Shown: one piece after another, positions 1 through 5,342 of the stretch
Layout: every line of letters starts with the position of its first letter
How positions within the stretch are numbered: the first letter of the stretch is position 1
Source: an uncultured Bilophila sp.
GTDB taxonomy: Bacteria > Desulfobacterota > Desulfovibrionia > Desulfovibrionales > Desulfovibrionaceae
Assembly (NCBI GenBank): GCA_902373525.1
Contig: CABKMN010000123.1
Span: 1-7,002, forward strand
DNA: 7,002 nt
Reading direction: 5' to 3'
The notes under the pieces: model-generated
What the model saw: the letters and a program-made list of their open reading frames with translations, nothing else
What the model was told of the DNA's origin: nothing
The model's database searches: none
Position numbers and translations under genes: made by a program

Positions 1-52
1 TGGAGAGGGGGAGGAGAAACTTTCTCCAGAAAGTTTCTCCTCCCCCTCTCCA
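1..52 (-). terminator. Perfect 24-bp hairpin downstream of the alcohol dehydrogenase gene
   Basis: Bases 1-24 and 29-52 are exact reverse complements around the 4-nt loop 25-28. Read on the minus strand the loop is TGGA and the stem core is AAACTTTC next to G-rich runs. It begins 20 nt after the stop codon of the minus-strand dehydrogenase, where a transcription end or 3'-stabilising hairpin is expected. The sequence that would hold a U-tract lies left of position 1, outside the window, so intrinsic termination cannot be confirmed. A near-copy ends the plus-strand gene at the other edge (6962-7002), so this is a repeated 3'-end element and not a chance palindrome. Left of this window a convergent gene could share it as a bidirectional terminator. 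Confidence 0.75.
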
Positions 53-72
53 ATCGTTCCGTCGCGCGTCCT

Positions 73-1254
73 TTAAAATACTTTCTTGTACAGATCATTG
101 ATGATCTGCGTGCTCATCATGCGGGGGTTGGTGGCGGCGCAGGTGTCCTTCTGGGCATAGCCGACCATTTCGGGGATGTCGCGGGGATCGATGGCCTTGA
201 CGTACCGGGCGGCAAGCTCGGAGATCGTCGTGGGGATGCCCACATCCTGCGCAAGCGTCTTGATGGCGGAGATCGCCAACTCGGCGGCGGCGCGCTCGGA
301 AAGCCCGGCGGTGCATTCGCCCATCATCTGCGCGATGCGGACGAAACGGTCGAGCCGGGAAATCAGGTTGAACTCCTCCACATGCGGCAGGAGAATGGCG
401 TTGCACTCGCCGTGCGGCAGGCTGTAGAAGCCGCCGAGCTGGTGCGCCATCGCGTGCACATAGCCGAGACCGGCGTTGTTGAAGGCCATCCCGGCGAGGT
501 ACTGGGCGTAGGCCATGCCCTCGCGGGCTTCCATGTCCTTGCCGTTGGCGACGGCCTTGCGCAGATATTTGGAAACGAGCCGGATGGCCTTTTCCGCGCA
601 GGCGTCGGTCATGGGCGTAGTGTTCGTGGACACATAGGCTTCGATGGCGTGGGTCAGGGCGTCCATGCCGGTCGCGGCGGTCAGGGACGGCGGCATGCCG
701 ACCATGAGAACGGGGTCGTTGACCGCGACGTTGGGGGTCAGGAACCAGTCCACGATGGACATCTTCACATGGCGTTCCTTGTCGGTGATCACGCAGAAGC
801 GCGTCAGCTCGGAAGCCGTGCCCGCCGTGGTGTTGATGGCGATGTAGTGCGGCAACATGTGGTTGACCTTGTCCACGCCTTCGTACTGGTAGATCGCCCC
901 GCCGTTGGACAACAGGATGCCGATGCCCTTGCAGCAGTCGTGCGAGGAACCGCCGCCGATGGAGATGAGCCCGTCGCAGCCGTCGGCCTTGTACTGGGCC
1001 ACGCCTTCGGTCACGTTCTCGTCGGTCGGGTTCGGCACGGTCTTGTCGTAGACGCTGTACGGGATGTTGTCGCCGTCCAGAATGTCCGTGATGATCTTGA
1101 GGATGCCGGTCTGCACGATGCCCTTGTCGGTGACGATCAGGGGCTTGGTGATATGGTAGGTATGGATATAGTGCGGGATGCCGTGGCAGGCGCCGACGCC
1201 GATCAGGGAAATGCCCGGAACAAAAAAGCTGTGCATCTTTCCAGGAACAGACAT
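73..1254 (-). CDS. Iron-containing (group III) alcohol dehydrogenase
   Basis: This 393-residue protein belongs to the Fe-dependent alcohol dehydrogenase family (FucO, AdhB and Bacillus methanol dehydrogenase relatives). These are cytoplasmic NAD(P)-dependent enzymes that interconvert alcohols and aldehydes. The length is typical. Numbered from the chosen ATG, the Rossmann-like half carries the GGGSSHD nucleotide-binding motif at 100-106. The metal site is complete: Asp198 and His202 in GMDALTHAIEAY, His267, and His281 in LPHG. His271 matches the conserved extra active-site histidine. The sequence closely resembles Desulfovibrio ethanol-oxidising Adh as I remember it. The start is set by AAGGA at 1261-1265, six nt before the ATG at 1252-1254; a TTG at 1258-1260 abuts the AAGGA and is too close. 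The gene stands alone, with a large gap upstream and a hairpin 20 nt after the stop. The substrate cannot be read from sequence: ethanol or another short alcohol is likely, and a sulfoacetaldehyde reductase role as in Bilophila SarD is possible but has no support from neighbours. Confidence 0.95.
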   Translation of the reverse strand: MSVPGKMHSFFVPGISLIGVGACHGIPHYIHTYHITKPLIVTDKGIVQTGILKIITDILDGDNIPYSVYDKTVPNPTDENVTEGVAQYKADGCDGLISIGGGSSHDCCKGIGILLSNGGAIYQYEGVDKVNHMLPHYIAINTTAGTASELTRFCVITDKERHVKMSIVDWFLTPNVAVNDPVLMVGMPPSLTAATGMDALTHAIEAYVSTNTTPMTDACAEKAIRLVSKYLRKAVANGKDMEAREGMAYAQYLAGMAFNNAGLGYVHAMAHQLGGFYSLPHGECNAILLPHVEEFNLISRLDRFVRIAQMMGECTAGLSERAAAELAISAIKTLAQDVGIPTTISELAARYVKAIDPRDIPEMVGYAQKDTCAATNPRMMSTQIINDLYKKVF

Positions 1255-1265
1255 GCTCAATCCTT

Positions 1266-2339
1266 AGAAATCAGAAGAGTGAAAAAGAAGCCCTCTCCAT
1301 GAGCGTTCGCTCGGGAGGACGACCTGCCGCCTTCGGCGCGTTTCCGCAAACTCCCGGCATGGTTCGCCGGAAAGCCTGTTTGCTCAACCAAACGCCTGTC
1401 CTTACTATCTCAAATGCCGCCGGTTGGCTAGCCCTAAAAGCACCTTTTTTCACGATAGGACATTCGAAGCCAACAAGCCGAAAAACCTGTACAAAAAAGC
1501 CAGCCGGAATACCCCGTCCCCCAATTCCCCCCGCATAAACGCCGTTTTCTCCGGGGAGCCGCGCAGGAACGGGGCCGGGCGCACGCCCCACACGGGAACA
1601 CGCTGCCGTCCCCATTTCCGTAACGCCCCTCAAACGCTCAGAGCGTGGGAACCAGTTGGGGCGACCCTCCGCCGTTTCTTTTCACACAGCATGCTGCGTT
1701 TCAACGCCGTCGCCGCACCCGCCTGAGGAAGAAAGCTCTCCACCGGCAAAACGGACGTCCGGCACACCCCCCGGCTTCAGGCACTTTCAAGCCATACGGG
1801 ACGGGCCGTTACGGCGCGGGAAGCGTCGTCGTACGCCGCCCCCCCCATCAGAAACCCGTTTCCCTAAAATAATCCCCGCCGCATCAGGAAGACATGATTT
1901 TCTCAATGCGCCCCATGCCGGAGCCCAAGGAACGGCGGACCACAGTTCACGACAACGCTCTCCGCACAACGAAAAACCATGCCGCACACTCCCGGACGAT
2001 ACGGAACGTCCGGTTCATGGCTTCGAACGCATCGGAACGGCTTCCCGTCCAAGACGGATCGATTCGCTCCGCGCAATCTCCCAAGGGAAAACCGCCCAAA
2101 GAACGTTCTACGGTTCATCGGACACCGCGCACGGCGGGAAGAGGAACGACAGCCGCAGGAGGCGATGGAGGCGACAAGCCCAAGTTGCAATGATGATAAA
2201 GACGCCGGCGAACGGCTTACGGTCCGTCCGATGCCGTTCCTGTCCGGCGGGAAGGTCTCCCGCCCCAAAGGAAACACAACGGGCCGTTCCGGGTTCGGGC
2301 CGTTCCGTCGCGCACGGCGGGATGTTCCGGTTCGCCCAT
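1266..2339. other. Gene-free region of about 1.1 kb with dyads and a degenerate direct repeat
   Basis: I recognise no gene here. Open frames of 60-245 codons exist on both strands but overlap each other, are rich in Arg and Pro and show no family motif, as expected by chance in G+C-rich DNA. The right-hand end of the dehydrogenase leader holds small hairpins: GAGCG/CGCTC (1301-1312), CGCC/GGCG with a TTC loop (1329-1339), and CCGGC/GCCGG (1354-1370). Further out are dyads at 1634-1646, 1687-1696, 1752-1761, 1805-1815, 1992-2013, 2045-2057 and 2246-2264. Collinear direct repeats lie at 2035-2050/2210-2225 and 2126-2139/2309-2322. A convincing promoter for the dehydrogenase was not found; it must lie somewhere upstream of 1265. 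The region could be a long regulatory leader, an untranslated RNA gene or the eroded remains of a lost gene. Confidence 0.6.
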
Positions 2340-2374
2340 AAAAAAAAGCGCCCCGATGCGAACATCGAGGCGCT
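2340..2374 (-). terminator. Rho-independent terminator of the RRM protein gene
   Basis: On the minus strand the sequence forms AGCGCC, one mismatch, CGATG, a 4-nt loop, CATCG and GGCGCT, followed by eight T's (the A-run at 2340-2347 on the plus strand; the first A of the stem overlaps it). The stem begins 15 nt after the TAG stop of the RRM protein gene. Stem, loop and U-tract are all canonical, so transcription of the small gene should end here and not run on toward the distant dehydrogenase. Confidence 0.95.
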
Positions 2375-2389
2375 AACGATCAAGCCAAA

Positions 2390-2656
2390 CTAGTAACGCG
2401 GAGGACGCGGGGCACGCGGCTTGGCTTCGTTGACGCGCAGGGTGCGGCCACCGAAATTAGCATTGTCCAGAGCTTCGATAGCGGCAGAAGCACCGGGCTC
2501 TTCCATTTCCACAAAACCGAAGCCACGAGCGCGGCCGGTTTCACGATCGCTCACGAGTTTCACAGAAACGACCGGGCCGTAATCGGCAAAAAGGCTCTGA
2601 ACCTGTTCTTCGGTAGCGGACCAGGGAAGGTTGCCGACATAGATAGACTTAGCCAT
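2390..2656 (-). CDS. Small RRM-domain RNA-binding protein
   Basis: An 88-residue protein made almost entirely of one RNA recognition motif. The RNP2 strand is IYVGNL (5-10) and the RNP1 strand is RGFGFVEM (44-51). The aromatic residues Tyr6, Phe46 and Phe48 that stack on RNA bases are present. The beta-alpha-beta-beta-alpha-beta order is complete by about residue 79, followed by a short basic Pro/Arg tail (KPRAPRPPRY). It resembles the single-RRM proteins of cyanobacteria and many proteobacteria, often called glycine-rich or cold-inducible, although this one has almost no glycine-rich tail. GAGG at 2665-2668 lies 8 nt before the ATG and fixes the start. The gene is monocistronic, with a gap of about 390 bp upstream and its own strong terminator. 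It is presumably a cytoplasmic single-stranded RNA binder acting on mRNA folding or stability; its targets are unknown. Confidence 0.95.
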   Translation of the reverse strand: MAKSIYVGNLPWSATEEQVQSLFADYGPVVSVKLVSDRETGRARGFGFVEMEEPGASAAIEALDNANFGGRTLRVNEAKPRAPRPPRY

Positions 2657-2744
2657 GAAAAAAACCTCATCAAAAAAGACACCGTATGCCCGCGCTTGGC
2701 CACCTCCAAAACACCTTGGAAATGACGCGGTTCCTCATGGGTGA

Positions 2745-2773
2745 ACCATGCCCGACACGACAGTGGAAGTCAA
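2745..2773 (-). promoter_or_regulatory. Candidate sigma-70 promoter of the RRM protein gene
   Basis: On the minus strand TTGACT (2768-2773) is followed after exactly 17 nt by CATGGT (2745-2750). The -35 box is good (5 of 6) while the -10 box is weak (3 of 6). Transcription would start near 2738, giving an untranslated leader of about 80 nt before the ATG at 2656. It is the best-spaced pair I found in the upstream gap, but the poor -10 keeps this tentative. Confidence 0.35.
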
Positions 2774-3048
2774 TGCCTTATGGCGTATTTCTCTTTCCGC
2801 GGATAAAAAATTCCCCCGATCCGTTCTGACTTTTCTGAAAGGAAAAAGACGATGCAAGCAATGTGCCTTGAACGTTTTGTTTTCTTTGTATGGGCTCTCA
2901 AAGGAAACGGCACGCCGTATGCAAGTTTTTCCTTTCAAATCGAGAAAAACGACTAATACCCGCCCCGGAATTGCTCAAAAAGATAATGAGCCTTTCTTCG
3001 GCGCCCTTTATTTGGTTTGGTCATTCAATCAATGACGATGCGGGTTCC
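2774..3048. other. A+T-richer intergenic region between mtaB and the RRM gene
   Basis: No gene is supported. The stretch is visibly richer in A and T than its flanks, with many short A and T runs. It contains a nested inverted repeat: AAAGGAA/TTCCTTT arms at 2900-2906 and 2929-2935 around an inner ACGG/CCGT hairpin at 2907-2918. A weaker hairpin, GTCATT/AATGAC with a 5-nt loop (3020-3036), sits 12 nt after the mtaB stop. It may mark the mtaB 3' end, but it is not followed by a U-tract on the minus strand. A 95-codon plus-strand frame (2748-3035) has mixed third positions unlike the neighbouring genes and no good ribosome-binding site, so I do not call it. Confidence 0.5.
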
Positions 3049-4452
3049 TTACGGAAGGATCGGCTCCACCAGCAGGCCCTTCCGGGTGACGGCGACCGGG
3101 CGCACCGGGATCAGCGTATGCCCCGAGCCCTGCAACGGCGTACGCAGGCGGCAGGGCGCATAACATTCGTCCACGCCGTGCTGCCCGCCTTCGGAAGTTC
3201 CCGCGTCATCGTTGCAGTCCAGCGCCACGAGCAGATCGCCGCCGAGGGACGCTTTCCAGAACGCCTCTCGTTTGGCTTCGATGATCGCCCGGACGCGCGC
3301 CGCACGTTCCTGCCGTTCCGCCTTTCCGATCTGCCCCGGCAACCCCGCCGCCACGGTACCGGGGCGCACGGAATAGGGGAAGACGTGGGCGTAGGTCAGC
3401 GGCAGGCCCCGCACGACTTCCAGCGTCTCCAAAACGTTCGCTTCCGTTTCGCCGGGGAAGCCCATCAGGATGTCCGCGCCGAGCCCGAACCGGGGCCACA
3501 GCTTCGCGACCGCGCCTACCGCCTCCAGCAGTCCTTCCGGGGTATAGTGCCCCCGGCGCATGGCCTTGAGCACGTCCGCACTCCCGCTCTGGAGCGACAG
3601 GTGCAGGTGCGGGCAGACCATGCGCGTCTCCGCGAGCACGCCGATGCCGCGTTCCGTAAGCTGGGCGGGCTCCACCGAGCTGATGCGCAGGCGCGCCGGA
3701 TCGGGACGCGCGCCGCTTCCCCATTCCGGAGCCAGTTCGCGGTCCAGATAGCGGAGCAGTTCCCAGAAGTCCCGGCAGCCCGCGTCGCGCATGGCGTACT
3801 GGCGCAGGTTGATGCCGGAGATCATGATCTCGCGGTACCCGGCCTCCAGCAGACGGCGCAGTTCGGCAAGGCATTCCTTCGGATCGCGGCTGCGGGCCGG
3901 GCCGCGCGTCAGCGGCACGATGCAGTAGGCGCACCCGTGCGAGCAGCCGTCCTGCACCTTGAGCACGGGACGGGCGCGGCGGAACCCGTCGATATGAAAG
4001 GGAGGGAAGGAGCGGTCCCGCGTGGCGGCGCGGGCGCGGGCCTCGTCGGGCGTGGAGGGGAACGGCGTTTCGGGAATCTCTTCCGCCGCGAGTGGGGCGA
4101 ACTGCGCGAGCGGCGGCGCGTCGAGCAGCCGGGACTTGTGATCCTGCTCCAGTACGCGGAGCACGCCGGGCAGCGCGGACAGCTCGCGCCGGGCCACTTC
4201 GGCGGCGCAACCGGCGATCACGATGGGCACGCCGGGGGCCTCGCGCTGCAACCGGCGCACGGCCTGCCGCGCGTCGGTCACGGCGTTGGCGGTGACGGCG
4301 CAGGTGTTGAGCAGGATCACGTCCGCTTCGGCGGGCGCATCCGTCTCGACGCCGGACATGCGCCGCCACGCCTCGCGCACGGACTGCGATTCGTACTGAT
4401 TGACCTTGCAGCCGAACGTAAAAATACAGAAGGACCAGGGTTCGTAGTGCAT
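3049..4452 (-). CDS. mtaB: tRNA t6A37 methylthiotransferase MtaB (radical SAM)
   Basis: A 467-residue enzyme of the MiaB/RimO/MtaB family. It adds a methylthio group to carbon 2 of N6-threonylcarbamoyladenosine at position 37 of tRNAs reading ANN codons, giving ms2t6A. The N-terminal UPF0004 domain holds the three ligands of the auxiliary iron-sulfur cluster: Cys15 (in FGCKVNQYES, diagnostic of the MtaB branch), Cys51 (NTCAVT) and Cys82 (AGCAAE). The radical SAM core begins with CSHGCAYC, giving Cys170, Cys174 and Cys177, and continues through SSVEP, LHLSLQSGS (284-291) and the GADILMGFPGET segment (325-336). The last 60 or so residues correspond to a divergent TRAM RNA-binding domain. I start at the ATG at 4450-4452, because GGGAG ends 7 nt before it and the conserved fold begins at once. 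The frame stays open to 4554, but that extension is low in family-like sequence. greA lies 125 bp upstream on the same strand with no clear promoter or terminator between them, so cotranscription is plausible. Confidence 0.95.
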   Translation of the reverse strand: MHYEPWSFCIFTFGCKVNQYESQSVREAWRRMSGVETDAPAEADVILLNTCAVTANAVTDARQAVRRLQREAPGVPIVIAGCAAEVARRELSALPGVLRVLEQDHKSRLLDAPPLAQFAPLAAEEIPETPFPSTPDEARARAATRDRSFPPFHIDGFRRARPVLKVQDGCSHGCAYCIVPLTRGPARSRDPKECLAELRRLLEAGYREIMISGINLRQYAMRDAGCRDFWELLRYLDRELAPEWGSGARPDPARLRISSVEPAQLTERGIGVLAETRMVCPHLHLSLQSGSADVLKAMRRGHYTPEGLLEAVGAVAKLWPRFGLGADILMGFPGETEANVLETLEVVRGLPLTYAHVFPYSVRPGTVAAGLPGQIGKAERQERAARVRAIIEAKREAFWKASLGGDLLVALDCNDDAGTSEGGQHGVDECYAPCRLRTPLQGSGHTLIPVRPVAVTRKGLLVEPILP

Positions 4453-4577
4453 CTTGGGTCTCCCCCGCAGCGCCTGCCGGTTTCCGGTTCGCGTGTCCGA
4501 ATCGGCAACAGCCTCGGCACGGGGCCGGGACGGCAGCTCGCACGGGGGAAACACCAGTCCCCTGGCAGGGATGGGAA

Positions 4578-5060
4578 TCAGGCGGTCTTTTTCTTGAACT
4601 GGATGTCGATGATCTCGTAGTTGATCCGGCCGCGCGGGGCGTTGACGGTGATCTCGTCGCCCACTTCCTTGCCGAGCAGGGCCACGCCCACGGGGGACTG
4701 GATGGAAATGGTGCCCTTGGCGTAGTCGGCCTCGTCCGGGCCGAGCAGCGTAAACTCGCGCTCCTCGCCGGTGTCCACATCCTCCACGGTCACGGTCGCG
4801 CCGAAGATGGCCTTCTCGCTGGAAAGCGTGGACAGATCAATGACGTTGAACACCGCCATGCGCGATTCGATATACTTGATACGGGCTTCAAGCATCCCCT
4901 GGCGTTCGCGGGCTGCGTCGTAGCCGGCGTTTTCTTTCAGGTCGCCTTCTTCGCGGGCTTCCTTGATGGCCTGGATAACGTGAGGACGCTCTTTCTTCAG
5001 ACGGTCCAGTTCCTGCTCGAGTGCCTGGAACCCCTCTTTGGAAATGGGGATACTGCTCAT
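4578..5060 (-). CDS. greA: Transcription elongation factor GreA
   Basis: A 160-residue protein, matching the usual 158-160 of GreA. It binds the RNA polymerase secondary channel and stimulates cleavage of the RNA 3' end in backtracked complexes, rescuing stalled transcription. Residues 1-75 form the antiparallel coiled coil. Its tip carries EEGDLKENAGYDAAR (37-51), with the acidic Asp40 and Glu43 equivalent to E. coli Asp41 and Glu44 that hold the catalytic magnesium. Residues 85-155 are the C-terminal FKBP-like domain, with FGATVTV (86-92), DEADYAKG (109-116) and SPVGVALLGKEVGDE (122-136). The start at 5058-5060 is preceded by AGGAGA (5068-5073) with 7 nt spacing; the frame extends to 5321, but that stretch holds the promoter and a leader terminator. 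It ends in a short lysine tail. Expression is probably controlled by the intrinsic terminator in its leader (5102-5137). Confidence 0.97.
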   Translation of the reverse strand: MSSIPISKEGFQALEQELDRLKKERPHVIQAIKEAREEGDLKENAGYDAARERQGMLEARIKYIESRMAVFNVIDLSTLSSEKAIFGATVTVEDVDTGEEREFTLLGPDEADYAKGTISIQSPVGVALLGKEVGDEITVNAPRGRINYEIIDIQFKKKTA

Positions 5061-5101
5061 GTCGAAATCTCCTGAATATTCTTGCGGAAACCGTCCGACA
5101 C

Positions 5102-5137
5102 AAAAAAAAACACCCCCCGTCGCCTGCGCGGCGGGTG
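5102..5137 (-). terminator. Intrinsic terminator (putative attenuator) in the greA leader
   Basis: On the minus strand the arms CACCC (5133-5137) and GGGTG (5111-5115) pair. After one mismatch CGG and CCG pair (5129-5131 with 5117-5119), and two more C-G pairs close a 4-nt loop past a bulged base. The stem is followed at once by nine T's (5102-5110). This is a full rho-independent signal pointing toward greA, yet it lies 42 nt before the greA start and 28 nt before its ribosome-binding site. No minus-strand gene lies upstream that it could terminate: the DNA beyond belongs to a plus-strand gene. It therefore looks like a leader terminator acting on greA's own transcript, producing a short RNA plus readthrough mRNA. 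Confidence 0.8.
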
Positions 5138-5163
5138 GAGCTTCGGTGCGATTGCCACGCTGC

Positions 5164-5192
5164 AAGGTAGTCCATCGCCGGGAAGAGGTCAA
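5164..5192 (-). promoter_or_regulatory. Probable sigma-70 promoter of greA
   Basis: On the minus strand TTGACC (5187-5192, 5 of 6 to consensus) is separated by exactly 17 nt from TACCTT (5164-5169, matching the key T, A and final T). Transcription would start near 5157. This places the leader terminator about 20 nt into the transcript and gives a leader of about 97 nt. The 28 nt between the terminator U-tract and the ribosome-binding site are too short to hold a complete promoter, so greA must be transcribed from upstream of the terminator. Confidence 0.6.
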
Positions 5193-5244
5193 GCCGTCGG
5201 GAAAACAAGGCCGGGAAATCTCCCTTATTTCAGGAACAGCGGCC

Positions 5245-5273
5245 TTGCGCCGAGGGGAATGAGCAGGTATCAA
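5245..5273 (+). promoter_or_regulatory. Candidate promoter of the MprF-like membrane protein gene
   Basis: TTGCGC (5245-5250) and TATCAA (5268-5273) are 17 nt apart on the plus strand in the space divergent from greA. The -35 box is poor (3 of 6) and the -10 box fair (4 of 6). Initiation near 5280 would give a leader of about 60 nt before the chosen ATG. If real, it would not permit translation from the in-frame ATG at 5259, which would then lie upstream of the transcript start. Confidence 0.3.
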
Positions 5274-5342
5274 GAGAGCGCGGAGCCCTGCGCCGGTTCC
5301 GGCGCCGTCTCTGTTCCGCAAACCGTTTACGTCGGAGACATG

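Noticed and set aside
73..1254. Assignment as sulfoacetaldehyde reductase (SarD)
   Set aside because: The same enzyme family and a similar host group make it tempting, but no taurine or isethionate pathway gene is nearby and substrate specificity cannot be read from the visible residues.
1255..1260. TTG start two codons upstream for the alcohol dehydrogenase
   Set aside because: The AAGGA motif directly abuts this TTG, leaving no spacer, whereas it is ideally placed 6 nt from the ATG at 1252-1254.
382..1302. 306-codon plus-strand open frame
   Set aside because: It lies antisense to the alcohol dehydrogenase, whose metal ligands and motifs are complete, and its product is a low-complexity Val/Gly/Asp/His sequence typical of the complement of a G+C-rich gene.
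1348..1363. Possible sigma-54 promoter for the alcohol dehydrogenase (ATGC...TTTGC on the minus strand)
   Set aside because: The -12 TTTGC is good and the spacing is right, but the -24 element lacks the essential GG (TG instead), so it does not meet the consensus.
1656..2393. 245-codon plus-strand frame and overlapping minus-strand frames in the gene-free region
   Set aside because: No recognisable domain, strongly Arg/Pro-rich products, several competing frames on both strands and no convincing ribosome-binding site; the frame also runs through the RRM terminator.
2748..3035. 95-codon plus-strand frame with a plausible-looking composition
   Set aside because: Third positions are near random for G+C, unlike the neighbouring genes, there is no good ribosome-binding site, and it overlaps the predicted RRM promoter on the other strand.
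4453..4554. 34-residue N-terminal extension of MtaB
   Set aside because: The conserved UPF0004 domain starts right after the ATG at 4450-4452, which has its own GGGAG ribosome-binding site. The extension is Pro/Arg-rich and matches no family feature.
2890..4620. 576-codon plus-strand open frame
   Set aside because: It is antisense to mtaB, Arg/Gly/Ala-rich and without family motifs. Its length is explained by scarcity of stops opposite a G+C-rich gene.
3206..4780. 524-codon minus-strand open frame
   Set aside because: It is a shifted-frame shadow of mtaB and the greA 3' end, with Arg-rich low-complexity sequence.
5061..5321. Long N-terminal extension of GreA
   Set aside because: It would translate through the promoter and the leader terminator, including its poly-U tract; the internal ATG has a near-perfect ribosome-binding site and gives the normal GreA length.
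5082..5342. Upstream starts for the MprF-like protein (TTG 5082 or ATG 5259)
   Set aside because: The TTG start would place coding sequence across the greA promoter and terminator. The ATG at 5259 has its GAGG only 3 nt away and adds a polar segment not expected before the first membrane span; it cannot be fully excluded.
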